Source: Agapetus fuscipes (Eukaryota > Arthropoda > Insecta > Trichoptera > Glossosomatidae). From it: a stretch of 64,000 nt of DNA. Where the stretch lies: positions 16,904,524 through 16,968,523 of the forward strand of contig OX637343.1 in assembly GCA_951799405.1 (NCBI GenBank). The letters run 5' to 3'. The translations under genes and the position numbers were made by a program. Below, in pieces: positions 40,935 through 51,904 of this stretch. The notes under the pieces were generated by a model. It ran no database searches. It was not told the DNA's origin and saw nothing but the letters and a program-made list of their open reading frames with translations. Within the stretch, counting starts at the first letter, position 1, and each line of letters starts with the position of its first letter.

Positions 40935-41404
40935 ATTATAATATGCGTTTATTCCAGCTTGGTCCTGTGGAGGGTGCAATACATGACCAGCCATAAAAAA
41001 ATAATACATCAATAGAAAAAGTACATAGAAAATTACGAAAATGCAGAAACATGAAAATATGTGATGTAATATATGAGAAAAAAGAGCAAACAAAATATAT
41101 AGTTAAACAGTGAAAGAAAAGAGAAATACGTGGGCATTGTACATTAGAATATCAGGAACATATTAAACAGGGAAAAAAAGGCTACGTAAGCTTCAAATTC
41201 CTTGCCCAATGACGCCATATGCCCAACTCCCATTTCAGGCCTCTGATTGCTACGATCAGAGAGTTTTCGTTGGATTCAATTCTGTCTCTGAACCCAGCCA
41301 TTCGGGTTCGCAGCAACCCATTCCAGGAGGGTAGTTGAGCCGCCACAAACATCCCACTCGCACTACAGCTCTTCCGCAGTCGTAACAATGCTCTGTAGCC
41401 CATT
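40935..41404 (-). pseudogene. LINE C-terminus and 3' end
   Basis: Minus-strand residues YRALLRLRKSCSASGMF, AAQLPSWNGLLRTRMAGFRD and SNENSLIVAI resemble the last part of Jockey/R1-type ORF2 (Ser-Ala-S-x-MF ... LRxRM...FRxRI). The 3' region (41180-40935) carries TGGCTGGTCATGTATTGCAC and GGAATAAACG, the same end as 6894-7093. The short coding piece is a weak match. Confidence 0.6.
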
Positions 41405-41840
41405 TAATATGCTTATACACGTGTTAAACAATATAAAAATAATAATAAAAATACTAAGAAATAAAAACTAAGCCTCTTGGAAGCTGGGACACTCTCACGC
41501 AAAATAATCAAAAATAACAACGTAATTCATGGGAAAAGAAAAAAGACTTTTTTTACATTTAGTTGATGGTTGCCTGGAAAATGATTATAACCACAGCTCA
41601 CCCCTTAAGGCAGCAGTGATTTAGCACGCCAAATGGCTTTGTATTTTTTTTATTTCAATTTACTTGTTATTTATTCTGTAAAATATACCTTACAAGCAAA
41701 TATTTCAGTGTATTTGTATTTATTTTACGGCATACATACGAAACAAAACTATGTACTTAAAAAATAAAAGAACAGAAATTCAGTTAATGTAAAAACAAAA
41801 TAAATTCTATAGGGGTATTGTTCAACATACAAATTCAATC
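41405..41840. other. Unassigned AT-rich sequence
   Basis: Nothing recognised. Confidence 0.4.
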
Positions 41841-41847
41841 AACCTTA

Positions 41848-42199
41848 AGGCTTGTTCGCACAAGGCCACTGTTTTAGTCCAGTACCGAGTAATTTAGTGG
41901 TGGGCGGGGCCACAGAGTATGTAGGTTTATAGAGAGCGGTCTTAGAACAAAAAAAATGTGACCAAGAAGTATTATTTTCATATGAAACGATGGATAGCGC
42001 CAGTTATGATAGTTTAGTATTGTTTAGACTCGTAGGGTAGTTACTGGCGCTATCCATCGTTTCATATGAAAATAATACTTCTTGGTTACATTTTTTTTGT
42101 TCTAAGACCGCTCTCTATAAACCTACATACTCTGTGGCCCCGCCCACTACTAAATTACTCGGTACTGGACTAAAACAGTGGCCTTGTGCGAACAAGCCT
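41848..42199. mobile_element. 352 bp foldback MITE, TTA target duplication
   Basis: Two 157 bp arms (41848-42004 and 42043-42199) are inverted copies with only a few differences, around a 38 bp loop. The ends read AGGCTTGTTCGCACAAGG. TTA at 41845-41847 is repeated at 42200-42202. A 3 bp TTA/TWA duplication is typical of PIF/Harbinger-type elements. No coding capacity. One such copy only in the window. Confidence 0.88.
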
Positions 42200-42279
42200 T
42201 TATAAACGAAGTATTTTTATTCAAGATCATCTTGTACCTACCAAGTTCATTCCTATGAAAGTGAATGTTTATATGGACC

Positions 42280-42710
42280 TTGTCGTTTACTGATAATATA
42301 TCGACGGTTAAAAGAAAGTAGAGCATAAGCAACAAAAGCTAAATTGTTCAAGAGAGCAGTTTAAAGTTTGAGATTGCAGAAAAATGGCATTATTTTTTTT
42401 ATTTTTTATCATACCGTTAAAATCAAAACAGCCCTAAAATAAACAAAAAATAAGGCATTTATTTGCATTCCTATTTATGTGGGTTTACGGTTTTTTTTAT
42501 GCCACAAGCGCCTTAAGGATAAAAAAGGCCAAAATACTTTGAAAACGCAGTTGTTTTCTTGGGCATAAACAACAAAATAATCATCGTAGAACTATGGGAG
42601 TCAGTGCATTAGAAAGAGCGGAAAATTTTAAGTGAGAAAGCATTCATTACTTATTTTGGACCAAAACATCCAAACCGTCGATATGCATATTGTCGTTTAC
42701 TGATAGTATA
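42280..42710 (+). repeat. 21 bp direct repeats around a MITE-D
   Basis: TTGTCGTTTACTGATAATAT (42280-) and TTGTCGTTTACTGATAGTAT (42690-) flank the MITE-D at 42301-42681. Confidence 0.8.
42301..42681. mobile_element. MITE-D, complete copy
   Basis: The ends are TCGACGGTTAAAAG and the reverse complement of TCGACGGTTTGG, with TA at 42299-42300 and 42682-42683. The inner sequence (GCAGTTTAAAGTTTGAGATT, CACAAGCGCC) is the reverse complement of the 46614 copy. Confidence 0.82.
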
Positions 42711-43005
42711 TAAGTTGAGTGTATATATGTAAAGCTATAATATTATCAAGGTGTGGCTCGTAGCGGAGAACTGTTCCTAATTGAAAACGTAATCAGCATC
42801 TTAAGCACTGCACCAGCGACAATGTGAGAAATCTCTATTAGAGATAACAGCTGCGCTCTCAAGTTTCTTCGCAAATGCATTTTGTGAACAGATATTTTAT
42901 ATGTTGTTTTCCATCCAGTGAAAACTAAAAATTGGATAGTGAGTTTACTTGAATTCATTGTTTACGTACATTTAAAGTGAATTTTATATTGCTGTTTATT
43001 GATAT
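42685..43005. other. Unassigned sequence
   Basis: A 70-residue minus frame at 42746-42958 shows no domain. Confidence 0.4.
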
Positions 43006-43009
43006 ACGA

Positions 43010-43465
43010 TTTATATAAGGTTGAACACCCATACTGTAAAAAATGGTTTTACTTTTGTTCATTGTTTAAATGTTAAATATATCAGGGAGACGTCATCAAG
43101 AATTGCAGGTTTAATGTTCATTTCTTGAGTTATAGGTTGGTATGAGGCTGACCACCCATACTGTAAAAAATGGTTAACTTTGCCAATGTCACCCCTGTTA
43201 CAGGGAAGGATGGCAAGAGTTGCAGGGCGTATGTTCATTTGAGGTTGGGTTTTATATTGTAGGTCCACATGCGCCATGTGTTAGCGCGAAATTATACATC
43301 CAACTACAACTCTCAGCTGCCTTCGGTCTTCTCAGACGCGGCCTTTCGGCGGCGATCGACGCCACAATTGTCGAACCTCCCGTGGGGCGCGTAACGCAAG
43401 CCGTTGAAGACACTCTTTTTTCTCAATATATATCTTTGCGGCTTAGATTAGATTAGATTAGATAA
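43010..43465 (+). mobile_element. LINE-A 3' end pieces with a GC-rich insert
   Basis: A scrap at 43015-43127 is followed by a better copy from 43128 (TATAGGTTGGTATGAGGCTG). At 43303 the copy breaks off after GAAATTATACAT and resumes at 43430 (ATATATCTTTGCGGCTTAGA) with an ATTAG tail. The ~125 bp between is unlike any other sequence in the window. Confidence 0.75.
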
Positions 43466-43502
43466 GATTACACCAAACAAAAATCAAATATGCCTTTTAG
43501 TG

Positions 43503-43832
43503 TAGTCCAGTCAATAGCTCAATGATAGAATGCTTGCGTTCCATGCCGTGAGTCCGGGTTCAAATCCCACCGAGCGTGTCATAAATGACTTCCCGTTTCG
43601 GTGTTTATTTCAAACCCCAAAATAAAATGCCAGCAAGGCTTACTCAGCCTTCACAAGAAATCAGTACCAGTCGCTTGGGAGCTGGGAAATTCCCACTTCA
43701 ACCGAAGTGGTTAGCGTAAGACCGGCCTCCTTACCTGTAAAAATAAATATCTTCCACACGCCACGTGCACGCAACCCTTCGGGAATATCGTCGCAAGGAG
43801 TTACAATATATGTGTAGCTTAGTTTCGTTTTA
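43503..43832 (+). mobile_element. SINE-1, full-length
   Basis: The head is slightly changed (CCAGTCAATAGCTCAATGAT; B box GGTTCAAATCCC), the body complete, ending TGTGTAGCTTAGTTTCGTTT. Confidence 0.85.
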
Positions 43833-43988
43833 CTTGTAGAAATTTTAAGGAAGCCGAAAAGCTGAACAGCACACAAGTGAATGGTTAAGGCAGCGACGCG
43901 GATCATTTTCACTTGAACGGTCTGATAAGCCTTAGCTTATGAGCTAAGGATTTTCTTACATCCATTTATAATTCAAAGGCTTTATTAT

Positions 43989-44135
43989 TTACATATCAAC
44001 GGTTACAAGGCAGTAGGGCATTAGCGACATAAACCAAATTGTTCCGGCGAGCAGTTTAAGGTTTGAGATTGCAGAAAAATAGCATAACTTTTTGTGTGTT
44101 TGTCATATGGTTAAAATCAAAACAGCTATAATTTT
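43989..44135. mobile_element. MITE-D, one end only
   Basis: ATATCAACGGTTACAAGGCA, GGGCATTAGCGAC and GGTTTGAGATTGCAGAAAAA match the MITE-D end and its inner part. The remaining two thirds are missing. Confidence 0.75.
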
Positions 44136-44211
44136 TTTATTACCTATGCCAGGCAGCCAGGCAGCTGCATCAAGAAGCAGCTTCCTAGAAAACTTTAGAA
44201 ACTCTTTTCCC

Positions 44212-44312
44212 TAGCCGCCAGTATTACAGATTAACCGCCATTTCTTTCTGTCCTTACATACTTATTTCATTTCATCCAGAGTCATAACCTTCTTCATACA
44301 AGCTCTTATCAA
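44212..44312 (-). pseudogene. LINE-A C-terminal fragment
   Basis: Minus-strand ACMKKVMTLDEMK, a stop in place of Glu, VCKDRKKWRLICN. No 3' block follows. Confidence 0.7.
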
Positions 44313-44314
44313 AC

Positions 44315-45060
44315 GGTCGATAAGCCAAACAAGCCCTGAATGTACGGTTTGTCCGCCTAGATACTTTCAGATCATCTTCTGGTTTTTCTTTTATCAAAGC
44401 TTTTTTTTCAAACGCAGTAAATCCAAAAAGAAGCTTCATTTTTTATCTAAAAATAAAACTGAATATTTTTGAGAAAACACACCATTTTCTCTTGAATTTA
44501 AGGCTGTATTTTTGGCATGATAAAGGACTCCTACACCACATTGTTTTTACATTTTGATGAGACGCGTACAGAAAACGCCGCGACAAAATCATTTTTGCAT
44601 TTCGCTCCTTAAAAACAAACGAGAATTTTCGTTTTTCCCTGAAAAAAAAATACACGAAAAGAAAAGCAGCATCTAGGGAAAAAGAGTTTTCCACACATTA
44701 ATGGTGAAATGATTTTGTTGAGTTTAAGAGTAAAATTTTATACTAGCATACTCTTTTGTTTATTTTTACGTTCTGTATAATTTACACCCGCAACGCAAAG
44801 GTTTTTGTGTACAGACGTTTTACGTTAAATTTACAGTATTTTGAGTCAAATATTTTATAATCAAAGGATGTGTACACAAAAGAGTACAGCAAACAAAACA
44901 GTACTACGATAAACTCTAAATTTCATTGTTTTTTATGTAAAGACGTAGGTTGAGAGAGTTAAAAAATGTTAAATACACGGTTTTTTTTTAAGAATTAATT
45001 TAAAAAAACCTTTATATATTTTTTAATAAAAACACACACTTTTAATTCACTTTTTGTATT
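44315..45060. other. AT-rich spacer
   Basis: No repeat family recognised. A minus frame at 44443-44694 is Phe/Lys-rich without a domain. Confidence 0.4.
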
Positions 45061-45064
45061 TGGC

Positions 45065-45200
45065 TCTTACAAAACGCACCTAAGCTACACATACAGTGTA
45101 ACATCATGCTGCATTCCCCAGAAGCAGATGCATGTGGCAAGTGGACGTGGCAATTTTTTTACAGGTAAGAAGGCTGGCCTTACGCCAACCACTTCATTTG
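45065..45200 (-). mobile_element. SINE-1 3' half
   Basis: AACGCACCTAAGCTACACAT to CTTACGCCAACCACTTCA. The head and first half are absent. Confidence 0.75.
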
Positions 45201-45253
45201 AAGATGAATTGACCAGACCACATCAATATTAATTACAATAATAATTAACAACT

Positions 45254-45508
45254 CGCTGCCTTAGTTCTTGTTTATCGTATACGCCATTGAGAAAATTTTA
45301 CATGAGCAATGTTTGCATGTGTACTGGACCAGTGTGTCTTATGAAAACAATAAATTTATTTAAAAAATATTTAAAACAACTCTCACATTATCGAGTTTTA
45401 CGGTTTTTATTAGCTCAGATTGTGTAGAATTTGATTCATAAGACAACTGCGTGAAAAAGTCCTATTTGACAAGATTGGCGTATACGATAAACAAGAATTG
45501 CGGGAGCG
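45254..45508. mobile_element. MITE-C, complete copy
   Basis: The ends are CGCTGCCTTAGTTCTTGTTT and the reverse complement of CGCTCCCGCAATTCTTGTTT. It has the same orientation as the 30827 copy and is closely similar to it. Confidence 0.8.
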
Positions 45509-45574
45509 AACTATGCGGTAATAATCCATTACTACTCGGATATTAGACCAACTGTTTTAAGAGAGCCTTAATTA

Positions 45575-45715
45575 AAGGTCCATCCAGCAACTGGGTCTTT
45601 CTTGAGAATTGGCGCTTTCTACAACGACGACCAAGCTCACAAAAGGCTCTTGAGGTGTGATACACACAAAAAAGCACTCACCAAAAAATCAGTTTTTTTT
45701 TTTACAGTATTCTTG
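45575..45715 (+). mobile_element. SINE-2 type iii, 5'-truncated
   Basis: It starts in the body at GGTCCATCCAGCAACTGGG, goes through CGACCAAGCTCACAAAAGGC and CTTGAGGTGTGATACACACA, and stops before the ATT tail. Confidence 0.75.
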
Positions 45716-46079
45716 AGGTCAAGTTAGCGGCGTAGCTGACGTCTTCAGGAGACACTATCTCTACACGACGACTGAGGATAAACTCGAGTTTAAGGTCACA
45801 TCAATTTTTTTGTACAAGTTACGTTAAAAATACATTTTTTTCGCTTTGTTTACCCTGAAATCACAGCCTTAACTTTGATTTAAATTATTTTCAACTGAGC
45901 TCTACGCGGGGTCTACGGAAAGCAGATTGCAAAGCTACGCAACCACGTTCGTGGAAGCAGAAATCCTATCTAGCGTGTTGAATATTTAACCGGCACAGAA
46001 ATGGGCAAGCTTTTGTGGTTAGTCCGCATGCGAAGCCTTAAGTATATTATAAATTATGAATATGGGCCAACTTATAATG

Positions 46080-46372
46080 TGTGAATTGTCAGCGCCTTTG
46101 TGAATTGTCAGTGTGTGTGTGAGTTTTAAGGGTGTGTGTGAGTGGTATGTGTATAAGTAAGCTCTCAGCGTGTGTGTGAATTGTCAGCGTGTGTGTGAGT
46201 TTTAAGGGTGTGTGTGAATAGTCTGTGTATAAGTGAACTGTCAGCGTGTGTGTGAATTGTTAGTGTGTGTGTGAGTTGTCAGTGTGTGTGTGTGAATTGT
46301 CAGTGTATATGTGAATTGTCAGCGTGTGTGTGAATTGTCTGCAAATATATGAATATTGTCAGCGTAGAATAT
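46080..46372 (+). repeat. GT-rich minisatellite
   Basis: Units of about 19-20 bp like GTGTGTGTGAATTGTCAGC. A longer 76 bp period is visible: GAGTTTTAAGGGTGTGTGTG at 46121 recurs at 46197 with the same sequel (TGTGTATAAGT). Confidence 0.88.
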
Positions 46373-46613
46373 CCAGGTAGGATTGAAACCATTGTCTCAC
46401 CCCTACAGTGGTGTAGGGTGAGATTTTATATGAGGTTATTTGGATTTCAAGAAAGAATCAGTGCCCATTTTTAAAGATATAAACAGTACAAAGTTGATTT
46501 AATACCGTCTTCTAGTGATCGAACAGTTTCTGGTCAGGAAAAAAAAGATTGGTGAACCGCATTGTCTTCACAAATATCTGTAAATTTCTGTCTGAGATAG
46601 CCGATTTAGGATA

Positions 46614-47040
46614 TCGACGGTTAAAAGGAAATATAGCGACGTGTTGGTCGAAAATGAGTTATGAATGCTATCTCATCTTATACTAGCTAATTTTCTGCTG
46701 TTTTAAATGCGCTAACTCGCACAGCTCTACGATAATTTTTTCGTTGTTTATGCCCAAGCAAACAACTGCGTTCTCGAAATATGGTGTAATCGACAAGATT
46801 TTGGCCTTTTTGGTTTTAAAGGTGCTTGTGACATAAAAAAAATCGTTTAACATCCTGAAACCACATTAATAGGAATGCCAATAAATGTCTTTATTTTTTT
46901 TCTTATAGAGCTGTTTTGATTTTAAGGACATGATAAAAAAAAAAAAAGTTATGTCATTTTTCTGCGATCTCAAACTTTAAACTGCTCTTTTGAATAATTT
47001 AGTTCTTGCCGCTTATGCCCTACTGCCTTTTAACCGTCGA
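46614..47040. mobile_element. MITE-D, complete reference copy
   Basis: The ends TCGACGGTTAAAAGG and CCTTTTAACCGTCGA pair 15 of 15, with TA at 46612-46613 and 47041-47042. It is uninterrupted and therefore shows where the 25633-28595 copy was hit. Confidence 0.85.
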
Positions 47041-47059
47041 TATGTGTTATGTATTAGGG

Positions 47060-47685
47060 TCCTACACCACTGCACCCCTGCCTTTCAAAGGGTGATTGTT
47101 TATGGGAGATTCAATAGTTGAAAGTTCAAGTTTGTGGTAAAATTATTTTGGGGCATTTCCATTGATATGGAATAGTTATTATGAAAGTCCTATAGATGTG
47201 CTTACAGGTACGTAAACTTTTACAAAGGAAGTAATTTCCACTTAAATAGATAATATTAAATGAAAGTCTTTGTTTTAATTCATGTTGTGAATTGCGAAAG
47301 ATTAAAAACATTAAAATTTAAACGTAAATTTAATCTAACAAATTCTTTTTTTGTTTTTAAGGGTCCGATTGTGGTTTTGTTTTCACAAGCAGAAAGCATT
47401 CTAAAGGCAAGTTATCAGATTCAAAGTATTCAGAGCTATCAGAATAATCATATTTAGGAAAACGTCGGCAGATAAAAAAAAACTGCAAATATACAATGGT
47501 CTAACCCGAAAAAACACAAAAACAAATACAATTTCTTTGGATGTTTAATTATTTAATATGAATTACCTTACTTGGTGAAATTCAAAATGTACTGTCTTTT
47601 AGTAGGGGATGAAAATCTTGAAGCATACCTGGAACAAAGAAATAAACAATAAGTTAACCAATAGGTAAAATAATGCAACTTTAAT
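47060..47685. other. Unassigned AT-rich sequence
   Basis: No gene or named repeat. Confidence 0.4.
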
Positions 47686-47687
47686 GC

Positions 47688-48120
47688 AACTAAGCTAAAC
47701 ATTTAGTGTAACTTCTTGCCTGCGTTATCCCCGAAGGGGTCGCATGTGGCGATACAGGTAAGGAGGCCGGCCTCACACCAACCACTTTCAGTTGAAGTGG
47801 GGGTTTCCCAGCTCCCGGGGGGGCTGGTTCTCATTTCTTGTGAAGGCTGAGTAAACCTTGAGATCGAACCCTTGATCTCGGCATGGAATGCAAGCATTCT
47901 ACCAATTGAGCTATCGACCTTTTTACGAGCTTGATCCTCGTCGCTACAAAACGCCAATTCTCAAGCAAGACCCAGTTGCTGTAAGGCTGGATGAACCTTT
48001 GGTGACCTGTCATTGGTAAAGGTTTATGAATTTTTCAACTAAGCGATGAGCAAATTTGAAAATATAAATGGTATATTTTTTGTGCTCCACCGGGATTCGA
48101 ACCCACAACCTTCCATTCAG
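47688..48120 (-). mobile_element. Composite SINE (SINE-2 joined to SINE-1)
   Basis: It has the same build, junction and internal SINE-1 deletion as 3851-4330 (head joined by CTCAAGGTTTACTCAGCC). The shared deletion shows that both came from one master composite. SINE-2 ends at 48120 near TGAATGGAAGG, losing the A box. Confidence 0.82.
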
Positions 48121-48230
48121 GATGAAAATGAAAAATTAAAAATTATTATATCTTAAAAAAATTTAGACAATATAAATCATTTCAATAGCTTCACCTAATA
48201 TATTATTTATTTTAAATACTAAACTTCCAT

Positions 48231-48562
48231 CGTTTTTTTTTTTTTTTTAAGAAATCCTGTGCGGGAGACTCCCTAGATTCTAAAGACTCTAGGGGTCTAT
48301 GACACTTGTTGTAGTGCCACAGAGGTGTACGAGCTTGGTCGTCACTACAAAGCGCCATTACTCAAGCAAGACCCAGTTGCTGTAAGGCTGGATGGACCTT
48401 TGGTGACCGGTCATTGGTAAAGGTTTATGAATTTTTCAACCCAGCGAAGAGCACAATATTCGAAATATAAATGGTATATTTTTGTGCTCCGCCGGGATCC
48501 GAATCCATAACCTTCCATTTTAGAGTCCGAAGTGTTGCCACTACGGACTACGGACCGGTCCA
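48231..48562 (-). mobile_element. SINE-2 with type ii (poly-A) 3' end, full
   Basis: It runs from the T run (poly-A on the minus strand) through CTGTGCGGGAGACTCCCTAG to the head (GGGATCCGAATCC; CTACGGACCGGTCC). A small change in the B box. Confidence 0.85.
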
Positions 48563-48984
48563 AGATTGATAAAATCAATTAATAAAATTGATAAAATCAA
48601 TTTGATGTTTTCAATCGTTTTCTATATCCGAAAAACTTGAAGATATAAAACTTGAATATTGAAAATAACAAACTTGTCCCATTACTGTGAGATGTTTTTC
48701 TCGTTTTTGTACAATATACTAGCAACAAAATAATTAGGCTAGTATTCCAGGAGAGTGAGCATTTCTTCCAGTCTTGCAGGTGTAACGAGCCCTCAGACGA
48801 ATTGCCAGTCAAGGCGAGGCGAACGAGTGGAATTAAAGCGAGCGAATAACTCCTTTGTCCTACCTGGCTGTGGAGCTACGAGTTCCATCAGAGACTAATC
48901 AAGTGGCTTGTTTTTTGTATGCGAATTAAGATACAAGAATTTATTAAAATCTTCAATCTATAATATAAGTTGTAAAGATATCAC

Positions 48985-49925
48985 CCCCCAGTGCTTGTTT
49001 GTCTTTTCTACCATTTGATTCAAAGACGAACATTCAATGAAATTGTCTTAAGAATAACATTCTAAACCAGGGGTGTCCAACATAATATTGTAAAGGGCCA
49101 GGTTAAGTATTGTTACGAAATTAGGGTTCAAAAGTCTTTCAAATTAAAATACACAGGTCTTCTCATACAGTTGTTTATTTTACACTTTTAAATAATTTAT
49201 TTTCACAAAGCTTTCTCGACTATTCCACTTGGTTTCTGTTCACTGATCAAGTTAGTTCTATGTGTTTGTAAATCTCGTATGATACTACTCGCCCTGCAAG
49301 CCACTGGCACCCTTCTTATACTATTTAAAACAGTACAATCTAGACCTATATTTGGTAGACAGTTCCAGAAAGGCATAGTAATTATTATTTTTCGATGCTG
49401 CACGTATTTTATTCAATGATTCCTACCCACACAATACAATACAGAATTCCTATAACTAATACCTACTTATTTTAAATATTTATATTTCATATTTACGTAA
49501 TCTTGTTCATTTATGTAATCTTGGCGGGCCAAAACAAATGCTCAATTTCGCCCTTCCTCAACATTTTTTTCAATAAGTTAACAATTTTTTTCCATAAGTA
49601 GCCAAAAATATGTGCATGTCATTCCTAGTCGGTATATAGATAATTGAATAAGGTAACTAACTAATGATGGATGTTTTTTTATATTCATATTCTATTCATG
49701 TCGTCGCGGGCTGGATGAAGGACTTATGCGGGTCATATTTTTGTGGCCCACGGGCCGTATGTTGGGCAGGCCTGCTATAAACAATCTAAGTGAAGGAAAA
49801 TACCTACGTAATTAATACACGATAATGTGAGAGTTGCTTTAATTTTTTTTCAAAATAAATTTCCAGTTTTCATTAGACCCATTGGGCAAGTACAAACAAA
49901 CATTGTTCACGTGAAATTAGCTCTG
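48985..49925. mobile_element. MITE-C variant interrupted by a hAT-type element
   Basis: The left part (48985-49067) starts CCCCAGTGCTTGTTTG; the right part (49775-49925) has ACACGATAATGTGAGAG and ACATTGTTCACGTGAAATTA. The right inverted end is lost. Confidence 0.75.
49068..49774. mobile_element. 707 bp non-autonomous hAT-type element
   Basis: The ends CAGGGGTGTCCAACA and (reverse complement of the right end) CAGGCCTGCCCAACA are of hAT type. The 8 bp TTCTAAAC on the left and CTATAAAC on the right correspond to one site (TTCTACAC in intact MITE-C), as a decayed target duplication. GGCCCACGGGCCGTATG near the right end is also common in hAT elements. There is no transposase. Confidence 0.8.
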
Positions 49926-50027
49926 ATTGAAATAAGACAAAAAATCACTAAAAGGTCGTAACAATATTCGGATGATTTATTTGGTGAGCTCTGTTTTTAT
50001 GTGATTCCCAACTCAAAAGCGCTCTGC

Positions 50028-50355
50028 GAGCTTGGTCGTTGCTTAAGAAAGCGCCGATTTTCAAGAAATACTCAGCTTCTGTAAGGCTGGATGGACCTTT
50101 GGTTATCGCTCTTTTGCAAAGGTAGATAAATTTTTCGATCTAGCGAAAAGCATATTTAAAAATTGAATATGTTTGTAAATAGTTTTGCACGGCAACGTTA
50201 ACTCAGCCTTCAGAAAAAAATGAAAACCAGCCTACTCGAAAGCTGAGAAACCTATATTTCAACTGAATTGGTGGGAGTAAGGCCACCCCCCTTACCTGTA
50301 AAAAATAATAAGTTACATTTGTCACTTGGAAAACACGGAAAAAAGTCACACTACA
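50028..50355. mobile_element. SINE-2 remnant facing a SINE-1 remnant
   Basis: 50028-50170 is a minus-strand SINE-2 body without head. 50190-50355 is a plus-strand SINE-1 body (ACTCAGCCTTCAGAA, TTACCTGTAAAAAATAAT) without head. Confidence 0.7.
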
Positions 50356-50359
50356 TTTT

Positions 50360-50560
50360 GTAGCTTTGTCAATATCACTCCTGTTTCAGGAAAGGTCGGC
50401 AAGAGTTGCAGGGTTGATGTTCATTTGAGGTTTGGATTTTATTTGTAAGTACACATTCAGCATTTGTAAGCGCGAACTACATACACGCGTTTGTTTGTGG
50501 GCATGCATTTCATATGAGCTTTAAATGTTAATATATCTTTACAATTTAGATAAAAGATTA
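50360..50560 (+). mobile_element. LINE-A 3' end, 5' part missing
   Basis: It starts TTTGTCAATATCACTCCTGT and ends CTTTACAATTTAGATAAAAG. Confidence 0.78.
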
Positions 50561-51050
50561 CAGCGAACAGAGCTTTAATTCGGTTCTTGTTTTTTTCAGG
50601 ATGACACTGAAATAAAAAGCATAACCTTAACTTGTATATATTGCACGTTTAATAATAAAGAGCAATAACTCAAAAAATAAGAATGTTGGGAAATCACGTT
50701 TGAAGTTCAGACAACCAGTACAACTTGTATGGGATGAAAAAGGCGACCGATGTTTTATCTCGGTCATATTCGTCCAAATTGAACGGCTGTCGCATTCTAC
50801 CTATTCTTCTCGCATTGTTTTTGCGTTTTATTACAAAATCTCGATTTTCTCAATTTTTGAGTTATTTCTCTTTCTTATTAATCGTGCAATTTGTAAGTGC
50901 GAACTACACGCGTTTGTTTGTGGGCATGCATTTCATACGAGCTTTAAATGTTGATATTTCTTTACAATTTAGATTAAAGATTACAGCGAACTAGAGCTTA
51001 TAATTCGGTTCTTGTTTTTTTCAGGATGACACTGAAACAAAAAGCTTGTA
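50485..51050 (+). repeat. Direct duplication of ~155 bp
   Basis: 50485-50640 and 50893-51050 share CACGCGTTTGTTTGTGGGCA, AGATTACAGCGAAC and GTTTTTTTCAGGATGACACT. The duplicated part spans the LINE-A tail and its right flank, so it happened after that insertion. Confidence 0.82.
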
Positions 51051-51287
51051 TATACCCCAATAAAGGCAAGCAAGTCCTGAAGCAACGGCGGCTTGTTCTA
51101 CATGTATTTGTTTGCTTTGTTAGATCGATGTTCGCGCTGCTCTGTGTTCGGCCACAGCGTTTGTTTACACGGTAAACCCGGCATTAATCACTCGGGAATC
51201 GGTAAACTTTACGTGTTTACGAAAACATACCGTTCCCTCGGAAAACGGTAAATAGAGACGCTTCTGAGATTTGAGTGTGCTATAACC

Positions 51288-51780
51288 TATCCATAATCTA
51301 AGTTGCAAAGATATATTCATTTAAAGCTCTCAGATGTATGCCCACAAACCAACACGTGTAGTTCGCGCTTACAAATGCTGAATGTGTACTTACAAATAAA
51401 ATCCAAATCTCAAATGAACATAAGCCCTGCAACTTTTGCCGACCTTCCCTGACACAGGGGTGACATTGGCAAAGTGAACCATTTTTTACAGTGCTGATCC
51501 TTCAAATCTCCTAAATAAATCTAGTCACAAATGGTGTTATTCCTTGACTTATAGGTTGGGTTGAGGCTGACCATCCATACTGTAAAAAATGGTTCACTTT
51601 GCCAATGTCACCTCTGCTTCAGGAAGGGTCGGCAAAAGATGAAGAAAAAAAAATGTTTATTATGTTGTAGGTTCACATGAGGCATGTGCAAGCGCCAACT
51701 TGTACGTGTCTGGTTGTGGGAATGCATGTTATGTGAATCTCCAATGTAACATATTTTTGCAACTTAGATTAGATTAGATT
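51288..51780. mobile_element. Two LINE-A 3' ends in inverted order
   Basis: 51288-51495 is a minus copy (ATTATAG subtype). 51541-51780 is a plus copy with a gap after GGCAAAAGATG and an ATTAG tail. Confidence 0.8.
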
Positions 51781-51784
51781 TTTT

Positions 51785-51903
51785 AATTTTTCAACCAAGC
51801 GTAGAGCAAATTTTAAAATTTAAACTACTTTTTTTTTTTGCTCCGCCGGGATTCGAACCCACAACCTTTCAATGCTACCACTGAACTACGTACCGGTCCA
51901 ACA
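51785..51903 (-). mobile_element. SINE-2 head and partial body
   Basis: It keeps the B box (GGGATTCGAACCCACAACC) and a head ending CTACGTACCGGTCC. It starts at the LINE-A tail. Confidence 0.75.
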
Positions 51904-51904
51904 A

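Noticed and set aside
46080..46372. CRISPR-like repeat-spacer pattern
   Set aside because: Units are contiguous without unique spacers, and the window is clearly animal DNA.
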